Source of the DNA: an uncultured Pelagibacteraceae bacterium
GTDB taxonomy: Bacteria > Pseudomonadota > Alphaproteobacteria > Pelagibacterales > Pelagibacteraceae
Direction of reading: 5' to 3'
NCBI GenBank assembly: GCA_902623975.1
Contig: CACNVR010000004.1
Coordinates: 38,807 to 102,806, forward strand
Length of the DNA stretch: 64,000 nucleotides
Each line of letters begins with the position of its first letter. Within the stretch, counting starts at the first letter, position 1. The notes under the pieces are model-generated. The model did no database searches. It was not told where the DNA came from and saw only the letters and a program-made list of their open reading frames with translations. The translations under genes were made by a program, and so were the position numbers. Below are positions 48,667-56,305 of this stretch, piece after piece.

Positions 48667-49347
48667 ATGGATATTAGATTAAACGATTTAAACAAAACAA
48701 TAGTTAATTGTAAAAAATGTCCAAGATTAGTTAAATTCGTTAACAAAGTTAGCACTAATAAGAGAAAACAAAATAAAAATGAAATTTACTGGGGCAAACC
48801 CGTACCAGGATTTGGAGACTTAGACTCAAAATTAGCAATTATAGGTTTAGCTCCTGCAGCTCATGGAGGCACAAGAACAGGAAGAGCATTTACTGGAGAT
48901 AAATCTGGAGATTTTTTATTTAAATGTTTATATGAAGTTGGAATTTCCAATAATCCATTTTCAAAAAATCTGCAGGACAATTTAAAATTAAAATCTACTT
49001 ATATTACAAATATTTTAAAATGTGTTCCACCTGAAGACAAACCTTTGGGCATTGAAATTGATAATTGTTCTAATTTTTTCGATAAAGAGATCTTATCACT
49101 TAGAAAATTAAAAGTAATAGTTACACTTGGTAAAGTTGCTTTTGATAATTGTATAAAATTATATAAACAAAAATTTAATATAAAAAAAAAATTTATTTTT
49201 AAACACGGAAAAACGCAAATTTTACCAAATGGTATAATAATTTTGTCGAGCTATCATCCAAGTCCAAGAAATGTTAATACAAAATTAATTTCGAACAAAA
49301 TGATGATTAATTTATTTAAGAAAGCAAAAAGATTAGCTAGATTTTAA
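48667..49347 (+). CDS. Uracil-DNA glycosylase family 5 (UDGb)
   Basis: Removes uracil and related deaminated bases from DNA. The 226-residue protein has motif A GLAPAAHGGTRTGRAFTGD (60-78), in which the activating Asp/Asn of other families is replaced by Ala, the family 5 hallmark, and motif C HPSPRN near the C-terminus. Four cysteines (15, 18, 119, 134) fit a 4Fe-4S cluster. Family 5 enzymes are best known from thermophiles and actinobacteria. The 3' end overlaps ybgC by 11 bp. Confidence 0.9.
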   Translation: MDIRLNDLNKTIVNCKKCPRLVKFVNKVSTNKRKQNKNEIYWGKPVPGFGDLDSKLAIIGLAPAAHGGTRTGRAFTGDKSGDFLFKCLYEVGISNNPFSKNLQDNLKLKSTYITNILKCVPPEDKPLGIEIDNCSNFFDKEILSLRKLKVIVTLGKVAFDNCIKLYKQKFNIKKKFIFKHGKTQILPNGIIILSSYHPSPRNVNTKLISNKMMINLFKKAKRLARF

Positions 49348-49759
49348 TACTGTCACAAAAATAAGGTTTAAATTTTGAGTATACTCCGTCAGGTATTTTT
49401 ACTGGCTTACCTTTTTTATCAACAAAAACCAAATGAACTTGAGCTTCAACAATTGTATCGTTGCCTCTTGTGATAAATTGATTCATAAAAAATGAGGTTT
49501 TTGTTATAGATTTTACAAAAGATCTAATAGTTAATTCATCCTCTAAGTGAGCAGTTTTTTTGTATTCGATATTACATGATTTTACTATTATCAGAGCGTC
49601 AAAATCATTTTTCACTTTTTTATTACTGTATCCAATGGAATATAAAGCCTCAGTTCTTGCTCTTTCTAAAAACTTCAAATAATTTGCGTAATAAACTACA
49701 CCACCAGAATCTGTATCTTCGTAATACACTTTGACTTTATGGAAGAAATTTTCATGCAT
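49337..49759 (-). CDS. ybgC: Acyl-CoA thioesterase, YbgC/4-hydroxybenzoyl-CoA thioesterase family
   Basis: Hot-dog thioesterase, 140 residues, with the signature YYEDTDSGGVVYYANYLKFL followed by ERARTEAL. YbgC is usually linked to the tol-pal genes, which are not seen nearby. Its start codon shares the palindrome ATGCAT with the start of the divergent small membrane gene. Confidence 0.92.
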   Translation of the reverse strand: MHENFFHKVKVYYEDTDSGGVVYYANYLKFLERARTEALYSIGYSNKKVKNDFDALIIVKSCNIEYKKTAHLEDELTIRSFVKSITKTSFFMNQFITRGNDTIVEAQVHLVFVDKKGKPVKIPDGVYSKFKPYFCDSIKI

Positions 49760-49951
49760 ATAGTTATTATATCAAAAAAAATATTTTTTAACACAAACTA
49801 TGGTATTGCTTTGAATATTTTTGTAATTTGGTTGGTACTTGTAATTGCTTGGAACTTTGGTTATCCACAAGCTAGTCCTTTTGAAGATGTAATCGTAGCT
49901 GTAGGTCTTGCGTTATTTAATATCTTTTTAAAAAAATATCTTAAAATTTAA
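49754..49951 (+). CDS. Small membrane protein (65 aa), unknown function
   Basis: A frame with a hydrophobic N-terminal half (IALNIFVIWLVLVIAWNF) and a second hydrophobic stretch (DVIVAVGLALFNIFL), probably two membrane helices. The start at 49754 shares the palindrome ATGCAT with the ybgC start; an alternative ATG at 49739 lies inside ybgC. Ends next to the convergent DUF3047 gene. No family recognised. Confidence 0.5.
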   Translation: MHIVIISKKIFFNTNYGIALNIFVIWLVLVIAWNFGYPQASPFEDVIVAVGLALFNIFLKKYLKI

Positions 49952-50602
49952 TTATTTAGATGAAAAATAAATATTCTGAAAATAAGCAATTGATTTTTTT
50001 TTTGAATTATCTGTATCAGACATTATAGCAACACCATTAAGCTCACTCACATCTAGGTCATGAAATCTCTTAAAATCATCTTTAACGTTTGCTTTAACAG
50101 TTACCCACTCATTTAAATTATTTTTAGTGCTAGCTAGTACGTTATCTATTGATTTTTTAGTGTAAGGGCTTGGCCAATTTGATCCAACTTCATTATTACT
50201 AGAAAAAACATAATTTATAGCTCTATTTGATAAAAGTGTTACACCAGTCTTTTTAATAACAAAAACTCTAGCTGCAAAATCATGCCCTTTTTTTGTATCT
50301 TCTTTAATGCCTGGCAAATCCTTTTCAACCTTCCATGTAATATTAATAAATGGAGTTTTATTTAAGTCAATTTTGATTTCTTTACCCAAACCAGAAGCTG
50401 CATTGTCAGCTACTGACTTTAAAAAATTACCGTTTTTATCATTTCCGACAGTATAAAATGTTTCATTGTCTGCGCCCCTTACTTTCCTTACTTGCAAATT
50501 GGAAATTTCAGCTTTTGTAAAGTCAAATATCTTGATCTCATCTGCCAGTCCAATATTGAAAATAAAGCTAACTATTAAAAAAATTTTAAATAAAAGTTTC
50601 AT
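49952..50602 (-). CDS. DUF3047 family periplasmic protein
   Basis: A 216-residue protein with a signal peptide (MKLLFKIFLIVSFIFNIGLA). The body has the DUF3047 markers FINITWKVEKDLPGIKEDTK, KGHDFAARVFVI, the WPSPYT segment and VAIMSDTDNS near the end. Function is unknown; the fold is probably a beta-sandwich, carbohydrate-binding-like domain. It stands alone. Confidence 0.8.
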   Translation of the reverse strand: MKLLFKIFLIVSFIFNIGLADEIKIFDFTKAEISNLQVRKVRGADNETFYTVGNDKNGNFLKSVADNAASGLGKEIKIDLNKTPFINITWKVEKDLPGIKEDTKKGHDFAARVFVIKKTGVTLLSNRAINYVFSSNNEVGSNWPSPYTKKSIDNVLASTKNNLNEWVTVKANVKDDFKRFHDLDVSELNGVAIMSDTDNSKKKSIAYFQNIYFSSK

Positions 50603-50688
50603 GAATAAAATTTAAAAAAAATTGTTAATACATTATTTTGACAAAATTTAAACATTCAAAATTCATCTTTTAAATCTATATCAATAAT

Positions 50689-50829
50689 ATGAAGACAATT
50701 TCAATTTTTATACTACTAATTTACTGGTCAATAATGATTTTTGCACCTGTAATGTCCAAAGATGTCAAGTTTAGCAGAGCCAAGGTAAATAATATCAAAG
50801 TAGTTGAGCAGAAAGCCCGTAATCAATAA
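50689..50829 (+). CDS. Possible small exported or membrane-anchored peptide (46 aa)
   Basis: The frame begins MKTISIFILLIYWSIMIFAP and continues with a basic tail ending KARNQ. It is hydrophobic at the N-terminus, like a signal peptide or a single membrane anchor, and polar afterwards. A TTGACA hexamer lies 46 bp upstream (50638-50643), though no strong -10 is visible. It ends 7 bp inside the convergent SDR gene. Supported only by the frame, the N-terminal pattern and the position. Confidence 0.4.
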   Translation: MKTISIFILLIYWSIMIFAPVMSKDVKFSRAKVNNIKVVEQKARNQ

Positions 50830-51575
50830 GTTGAACGCCCACCACTTATATCAAATACAGCTGCAGTTGAGAAAGTGTTTTCCTCTGATGAAAGCCAGCA
50901 GACTAAGGAGGTAAATTCCTCCACCTCTAAAAATCTACCTCTTGGGACTTTAGAGAGCATTCTTTGCACATGTTCTTTAGTCATTTGATCTAAAATACGC
51001 GTCTTAGCACCTGCAGGTGTAACGGCATTGACTGCTATATTTTTATCTGCAAGCTCTTTACCCAAAGATTTTGTTAATCCTATCGCTCCAGCTTTACCTG
51101 CACTATATGCACTCGCATTTGCATTACCATCTTTCCCAGCTACTGAGGCTACATTGACAATCCTTCCATAGTTATTCTTTATCATGTTAGGTATAATTGT
51201 TTTGCAGCAGTTAAAAGTTCCCATTAAATTTATATCTACTACCTTTTTCCACATTTCAAAATCATACTCCCACAAAGAGGCTGTTGGACCAGTTATTCCA
51301 GCGTTATTTATCAATATATCTATATTTGAATTTTTAATGACTTCATTAGTACATTTTTCTACTTCTTTAAAATTAGAGACATCAACAATATTTGTACTTA
51401 AATTAGGATTATTAAGAACTTCGATCGCTTTTTGTGTCATTTTCAAGTCTGTATCCCAAATTATTACTTTAGCTCCTGAGCTTAAAAATCTTTTTGCAAT
51501 GTCTAGTCCAAACCCTTGTGCACCACCAGTAACTATTGCAGTCCTATTTTTGAAATCAAAATCTATTTTCTTCAT
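50823..51575 (-). CDS. SDR family NAD(P)-dependent oxidoreductase
   Basis: Classical short-chain dehydrogenase of 250 residues with the cofactor motif TGGAQGFGLDIA, NNAGI, catalytic Ser in NVASVAG, YSAGKAG (Tyr and Lys) and a C-terminal DISGGRSTY. It is the last gene of the dctP-dctQ-dctM-NCS1-SDR series, 4 bp after the NCS1 permease, so it probably oxidises a substrate imported by this locus. Fatty-acid FabG activity is less likely from context. Confidence 0.88.
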   Translation of the reverse strand: MKKIDFDFKNRTAIVTGGAQGFGLDIAKRFLSSGAKVIIWDTDLKMTQKAIEVLNNPNLSTNIVDVSNFKEVEKCTNEVIKNSNIDILINNAGITGPTASLWEYDFEMWKKVVDINLMGTFNCCKTIIPNMIKNNYGRIVNVASVAGKDGNANASAYSAGKAGAIGLTKSLGKELADKNIAVNAVTPAGAKTRILDQMTKEHVQRMLSKVPRGRFLEVEEFTSLVCWLSSEENTFSTAAVFDISGGRSTY

Positions 51576-51579
51576 TTAA

Positions 51580-53037
51580 TTATTTTTTAGCCAATAAATA
51601 ATATGTAAATCCTGCAGTAATTGCACCAATTATCCAAGCATAAGATTGAAGAAACATTAAACTAGGATTCCAAATTGTTGATGCTGAAAAAATAAATCCT
51701 AAAATTAAGCAATAAATACCTTTTAAATGCCAACCACCTGAATAAAAATACTCACCATTGCTCTCTAAAGAATAGATATCCTTATTAATTAATTTTTCTT
51801 TTTTAATCAAATAAAAATCTGAAATCATAACTCCAAATATTGGTCCAAAAAAAGCACCTAATGTATCAATTAGAGATAAAATTCCAATTTGGCTTAAAAG
51901 TGTTAGCCATAAAATACCAATAACAAAACCTATTATTCCAATTATTAAACTTGAACTTTTTAGTGATAACTTTGAGGGCATGGTGTTAATTAATGTATAT
52001 TGAGAGGGTATAAAATTAGCTATCAAATTAGTAGATGCTGATGCAATAATAATAAAAATTAAAGCTAAATTTGTAACTAGAATATTATCTAATTTTCCAA
52101 TTATATCTGTTGGGTTGGTAAGAATTCTAGATAAATCCTCAGAATTTTGTTTTATGAAAGCATCTGATCCAGAAACTATGAATAAAGCCATGAATGAAAA
52201 AATTACTAAGTTTAATATTAGACATAAATTTCCTTTTTTAAGCTCATTTTCATTTTTTATATATCTTGAATAATCTCCAAAATTTAAAATTACAAATGCA
52301 AAGTAAGCAAAAACAGTTCCTGTAACCGTTATCAATGGTCCTATATTCGCTCTATCCATAAAATTGCTAAAATCAAAAACGTTAGAAAAAGCTTTTAAAG
52401 TAAATTTAACATCAGTTAAAAATGTTGAAATAAAGAACAATAATATTCCTGAATAAACAGCTAAAGCAGAAATTGCAATTAATTTTCTGTTAAAATTCAT
52501 TCCCCGACTAAAAAGAAAAAACTGAAATAAAATTGCTATGATTATTGCCAGCCAATCTATAATGTTCATTCCAAAAAGAAAAAATAAAAAAATTTCTTTA
52601 TCTAAAAAAGAATTATCAATATGAAATAAAATTATTCTTATTAAATATCCAAAAGCTTTAGATAAAAAATATGTTTGGATACCAAATAAAAAAACACCTA
52701 CCAAAAATCTTATAAAACCAAAAAATTTTGCACCTCTAAAACCTAAGGATGACCTGAGCATTACAACAAAAGGCAATCCAAATTTTTGCGATGGTTTTCC
52801 GATAAGATTTGAAAATATATAAACTAAAAAAGAACCTAAAATAGTTCCAAAAAATACTACAAAAGTATTTAAATTATAAACCATGTATAGAGAAGTAATT
52901 AAGGAAAAAGCAATAACGCTTTGAATATTTACTCCCCAAAAGTAAAATAAATCTCTCCAATCCCAATTTTTATCATTTGGGTTTACCGAAACTAAATCCC
53001 AGTTAATGAGAGTTTTATTTGATTTAAGTTGACTCAC
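51580..53037 (-). CDS. NCS1 family nucleobase:cation symporter
   Basis: A 485-residue inner-membrane permease with about 12 hydrophobic segments and NCS1 features: the N-terminal NWDLVSVNPNDKNWDWRDLF, the FGLPFVVMLRSSLGFRGA segment and ANFIPSQYTLINTMPSKLS. The family carries purines, pyrimidines, hydantoins, allantoin or thiamine by Na+ or H+ symport. It lies 25 bp after dctM and 4 bp before the SDR gene. Having both a TRAP system and an NCS1 permease in one unit is unusual; the substrate is unknown. Confidence 0.9.
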   Translation of the reverse strand: MSQLKSNKTLINWDLVSVNPNDKNWDWRDLFYFWGVNIQSVIAFSLITSLYMVYNLNTFVVFFGTILGSFLVYIFSNLIGKPSQKFGLPFVVMLRSSLGFRGAKFFGFIRFLVGVFLFGIQTYFLSKAFGYLIRIILFHIDNSFLDKEIFLFFLFGMNIIDWLAIIIAILFQFFLFSRGMNFNRKLIAISALAVYSGILLFFISTFLTDVKFTLKAFSNVFDFSNFMDRANIGPLITVTGTVFAYFAFVILNFGDYSRYIKNENELKKGNLCLILNLVIFSFMALFIVSGSDAFIKQNSEDLSRILTNPTDIIGKLDNILVTNLALIFIIIASASTNLIANFIPSQYTLINTMPSKLSLKSSSLIIGIIGFVIGILWLTLLSQIGILSLIDTLGAFFGPIFGVMISDFYLIKKEKLINKDIYSLESNGEYFYSGGWHLKGIYCLILGFIFSASTIWNPSLMFLQSYAWIIGAITAGFTYYLLAKK

Positions 53038-53062
53038 TCAAACAATATAAAACTTAAATTTT

Positions 53063-54397
53063 CTACTGTCCATATAAGAGAGTTGGAAGCCATAGAGCAA
53101 TCTTGGGAAATATGATGATTAGTATTAATCCAAAGACTTGAAGAACCATAAATTGCATCATTCCATAATAAATATCCTTAAGATCCCATTCTGGTACAAC
53201 ACCTTTTAGAAAATATGCTGATAAGGCAACTGGAGGTGAGAGCCAGGCGGTCTGTAAATTAACAGCTACTAGTATTGCAAACCAAGTTAAATTAAATCCT
53301 AAAGCTTCCACTAATGGCAAAATTATAGGTACAATGATCATTACTATTGGTACCCACTCTAATGGCCATCCTAGTAAAAATATCATTACCATAATCATGG
53401 CTAGGATAAGGTATTTATTCATCTCTAAACCAAGTAAAAATTCAGTTAACAAGGATGGCGTTCCTAATCTTGCAAAAACAGCTCCAAAGAAATTTGAAGC
53501 TGCAACTAAAACCATTATTAATGCGGTAATCTCTAAAGTTTTAACTAGCGCATCTTGAAGTTTAGATAAAGTTAATTTTTTGTATGCTAATGAAAGTAAT
53601 AAAGCTCCCATTGCACCACATCCTGCTGCTTCGGTTGGAGTAGCAAATCCAAATAGAATACTTCCTAAAGCAGCAAATACTAAAGCTGCTGGAGGTACTA
53701 ACCCTAAGAAAAACTCTATCCATACTTCCTTCATACTTGCTGCTCTCATATCCTCAGGCAGCACAGGTCCTAATTTAGGATTCATCATACATCTTATTGT
53801 TGTGTAACCAGCATATAAACTTGCTAAAAGTATTCCAGGTAGTATTGCTGCTGCAAATAGATCAATAACTGGGATTTCCATTATTGGCCCCATAACAACA
53901 AGCATAATACTTGGTGGAATTAAAATACCTAAAGTTCCTCCTGCAGTAATAGTACCTGCTGCAAGTTTGACATCATAACCTGATCTATTCATTGATTTTG
54001 CAGCCATAATTCCAAGAATTGTCACTGACGCTCCCACGATACCTGTTGCTGCAGCAAAAATCACGGAAACAAACAAAACAGCATAATATAAAGAACCTTT
54101 AACTTTAGCTAACATCATCTGGAAAGCAGAAAACAATCTTTCCATTAGTCCAGCTTGTTCCATCATAATTCCCATAAAGACAAAAAGTGGGACTGCGGCG
54201 AGTGTCTGTTCGGTCATAACCATAGAAAATTGAAGGGTCATTAAATAAAAAACCAATTTTCCAAAACCCAAATAACCAAATACAAAACCTAAAAATATTA
54301 AAGTAAAAGATATTGGAAATCCTACAAAAATTGCAAAAAGCATTACACCGACAAGAATAAAACCTAGAATTGCTGGATCTATAAACTCTGCGATCAT
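53063..54397 (-). CDS. dctM: TRAP transporter large permease subunit
   Basis: Membrane channel subunit of a tripartite ATP-independent periplasmic transporter driven by an ion gradient. With the start at 54397 (MIAEFIDPAILGF) it has 444 residues and about 12 membrane segments, with VPLFVFMGIMMEQAGLMERL, GGTLGILIPPSIMLVVMG and FATPTEAAGCGAMGA typical of DctM. I reject the in-frame ATG at 54436: 54397 has a strong AGGAG ribosome site and overlaps the dctQ stop as ATGA. Confidence 0.95.
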   Translation of the reverse strand: MIAEFIDPAILGFILVGVMLFAIFVGFPISFTLIFLGFVFGYLGFGKLVFYLMTLQFSMVMTEQTLAAVPLFVFMGIMMEQAGLMERLFSAFQMMLAKVKGSLYYAVLFVSVIFAAATGIVGASVTILGIMAAKSMNRSGYDVKLAAGTITAGGTLGILIPPSIMLVVMGPIMEIPVIDLFAAAILPGILLASLYAGYTTIRCMMNPKLGPVLPEDMRAASMKEVWIEFFLGLVPPAALVFAALGSILFGFATPTEAAGCGAMGALLLSLAYKKLTLSKLQDALVKTLEITALIMVLVAASNFFGAVFARLGTPSLLTEFLLGLEMNKYLILAMIMVMIFLLGWPLEWVPIVMIIVPIILPLVEALGFNLTWFAILVAVNLQTAWLSPPVALSAYFLKGVVPEWDLKDIYYGMMQFMVLQVFGLILIIIFPKIALWLPTLLYGQ

Positions 54398-55008
54398 TTG
54401 GTTTCTCCTGGCCACTCCCCTTTTTTTGCAGCCCAATAACTTTTAAATAATTCTGAAATCCCTTGTATTAGTAAAAAAATAATTCCTATTAACAAACAAG
54501 TTTTGATCGGCCACATAAAAGGCATCCAGGTAGTATCCATGCCTCTTTCACCTCTTCTAATCGACTCTTCGACAAATCCTATTGTCATATATAGAAAGAC
54601 AATTAAGCCAGGAAAATAAAATAATATATATAGCCAGAAATCTATTAATCCTTGTGTCTTTGTTTTAAAATTTCTGTATAAAAAATCTGCTCTTATATGG
54701 ACACCTCTTGAAAGAGCATAGCCAGCTCCTAACATAAAAAGAGCTCCATATAAAAAACGACTAATATCGTATGCCCAAATTGTTGGTGCTAAAAAAAGTT
54801 TTCTTGCTAAAACTTCATAGGTCATAGCAAAAATTAAAGGCATTAGTATCCAGCAAACAAGATTTCCAATCCATTTGCTAAATTTATCTATATTAACAAT
54901 TGATTTTGCCATCCATGATGGCATATCCTCTGGCATTTTTCCTGAACCACCTCGCCTTTCAGCAATCATTTCATCTGATATGTCGAGTTTAGTTGGTTCG
55001 TCTGCCAT
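54394..55008 (-). CDS. dctQ: TRAP transporter small permease subunit
   Basis: Four-helix membrane subunit that pairs with DctM. The 204-residue protein has an unusually long soluble N-terminus (about 35 residues, with DEPTKLDISDEMIAERRGG) before the first membrane segment. The conserved YEVLARKLFLAPTIWAYDIS and GVHIRADFLY segments identify DctQ. It is separated from dctP by a terminator-like hairpin at 55029-55057. Confidence 0.94.
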   Translation of the reverse strand: MADEPTKLDISDEMIAERRGGSGKMPEDMPSWMAKSIVNIDKFSKWIGNLVCWILMPLIFAMTYEVLARKLFLAPTIWAYDISRFLYGALFMLGAGYALSRGVHIRADFLYRNFKTKTQGLIDFWLYILFYFPGLIVFLYMTIGFVEESIRRGERGMDTTWMPFMWPIKTCLLIGIIFLLIQGISELFKSYWAAKKGEWPGETK

Positions 55009-55020
55009 AAAATTCTAGTT

Positions 55021-55057
55021 AAAAAAAATTAGAGCGGACTTTTAAAGTCCGCTCTAA
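55021..55057 (-). terminator. Intrinsic terminator or attenuator between dctP and dctQ
   Basis: A perfect inverted repeat at 55029-55057 (arms TTAGAGCGGACTTT and AAAGTCCGCTCTAA, centre at 55043) is followed on the minus strand by eight T at 55028-55021. This is the best intrinsic terminator in the window. Because dctQ and dctM lie downstream on the same strand, it likely gives partial termination so that the binding protein is made in excess over the permease. Confidence 0.88.
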
Positions 55058-55078
55058 TAAATCAAGATTAATTACTGA

Positions 55079-56173
55079 TTACTTTAATGTTGCTGCGTGA
55101 GCCATTCCAAGCTTCGCATTTGACATTTGAGCACCACTCCAGAATGGAACTGCTACGTCAGCAAAGTTTTTCATTGAAGTATAAACTTCGTTGAAGAATT
55201 TATTTTTCTTCGCGTTTTTATTCAATGTAGCTTTTGCTGCAGCCATATATTCTGTGAAATAATCAGAAGGTGTATCTTCTAAAATTACTCCATGTTTAGT
55301 AGTTAGCTCTTGTAAAGCTTTCCCATTTTCATAGATTCTGTAACTTAAAGATTTTGCTAATGAAGCATTAGCAGCTACTTCAAGAGACTTCTTCTCATGA
55401 TCACTCATAGCATTGTAAGTTTTTCCAGTAATATAAAAGTCAGCATTTACCACTACTTGGTGTAAACCTTGTAGGTAGTAGTGCTTTAATACTTTTTGGA
55501 AACCAAATGTTAAGTCTGGTTTTGGACAACACCATTCAGCAGCATCTATAGTTCCTGCTTCTAAAGCTGGTAAAATATCTCCACCACCCATAGCAACAGA
55601 TGCTATACCAATATCTTTATAAGTTTGTCCTGGAATTCCCGGAGGAGTTCTGAACTTATATTTTCTAAAGTCAGCCATATCTTTAATTGGTTTTGGAAAC
55701 CAACCTAAAGCTTCTGGTCCTACTGGTTGTAACATAAATCCTTTGATGTCTCTTCCCATCTCTTTCCATAATTGGTCGTATAATTCTTTACCACCACCAT
55801 ATTGGAACCAAGATAAGAAAGCCAAGTTGTCAATACCAACTCCGCCACCAGCTACTGGCGAACCAAATAACATAGCTGCAGGGTGATCTCCTGACCAATA
55901 GTGAGTCCATGCGAAACCACAATCAATCAGACCTTTGTCAACAGCATCTAAAGTTTCTTTAACACCAACAACAGCTCCAGCTGGTAGAATTTCAAACTTA
56001 AGAGATCCACCTGTTAAAGTTGTTACAGTGTCAGTAAAATCTTTTAACATTTTTACTTCATCTGCTTTAGTGTTAAGCACTGTCTGACATTTAAGTGTTT
56101 TTGCTGCATTAGCACTTGATGTAAATCCAAGTACCATTACAAACGCAAACAACATAGAAATGATTTTTTTCAT
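55079..56173 (-). CDS. dctP: TRAP transporter substrate-binding protein
   Basis: Periplasmic ligand-binding subunit, 364 residues, with a signal peptide (MKKIISMLFAFVMVLGFTSS, cleaved after SANA). The DctP fold is seen in LDAVDKGLIDCGFAWTHYW, FRTPPGIPGQTYKDIG with the conserved Arg that binds ligand carboxylate, and ALEAGTIDAAEWCCPKPD. The AEW..P..D..FGF pattern recalls the alpha-keto-acid/mannitol-type DctP subgroup, so a keto acid or other carboxylate is a fair guess, not a proof. Good ribosome site (GAGG) and divergent from the GMC gene. Confidence 0.94.
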   Translation of the reverse strand: MKKIISMLFAFVMVLGFTSSANAAKTLKCQTVLNTKADEVKMLKDFTDTVTTLTGGSLKFEILPAGAVVGVKETLDAVDKGLIDCGFAWTHYWSGDHPAAMLFGSPVAGGGVGIDNLAFLSWFQYGGGKELYDQLWKEMGRDIKGFMLQPVGPEALGWFPKPIKDMADFRKYKFRTPPGIPGQTYKDIGIASVAMGGGDILPALEAGTIDAAEWCCPKPDLTFGFQKVLKHYYLQGLHQVVVNADFYITGKTYNAMSDHEKKSLEVAANASLAKSLSYRIYENGKALQELTTKHGVILEDTPSDYFTEYMAAAKATLNKNAKKNKFFNEVYTSMKNFADVAVPFWSGAQMSNAKLGMAHAATLK

Positions 56174-56190
56174 TATATTTCCTCTAGTTA

Positions 56191-56202
56191 GTTAAATTTA
56201 AC
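56191..56202. promoter_or_regulatory. 12-bp palindrome in the dctP/GMC divergent intergenic region
   Basis: GTTAAATTTAAC is a perfect palindrome, 18 bp upstream of the dctP start, in the 132-bp gap shared by dctP and the GMC oxidoreductase gene. It could be an operator for coordinate control of both. Short AT palindromes are common by chance in such AT-rich DNA, so support is weak. Confidence 0.25.
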
Positions 56203-56305
56203 GTGATGCATACAATCAGAAAAACTATGCAGACACAAGTGACAATTGATAAATATGAGTGTAAAAACTTTAAATAATAAAAACTAAAAAAAGATACAAC
56301 TTCTA

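Noticed and set aside
54398..54436. Upstream ATG for dctM
   Set aside because: It lies inside dctQ, lacks a ribosome site and adds a basic segment not typical of DctM; 54397 has AGGAG and an ATGA overlap.
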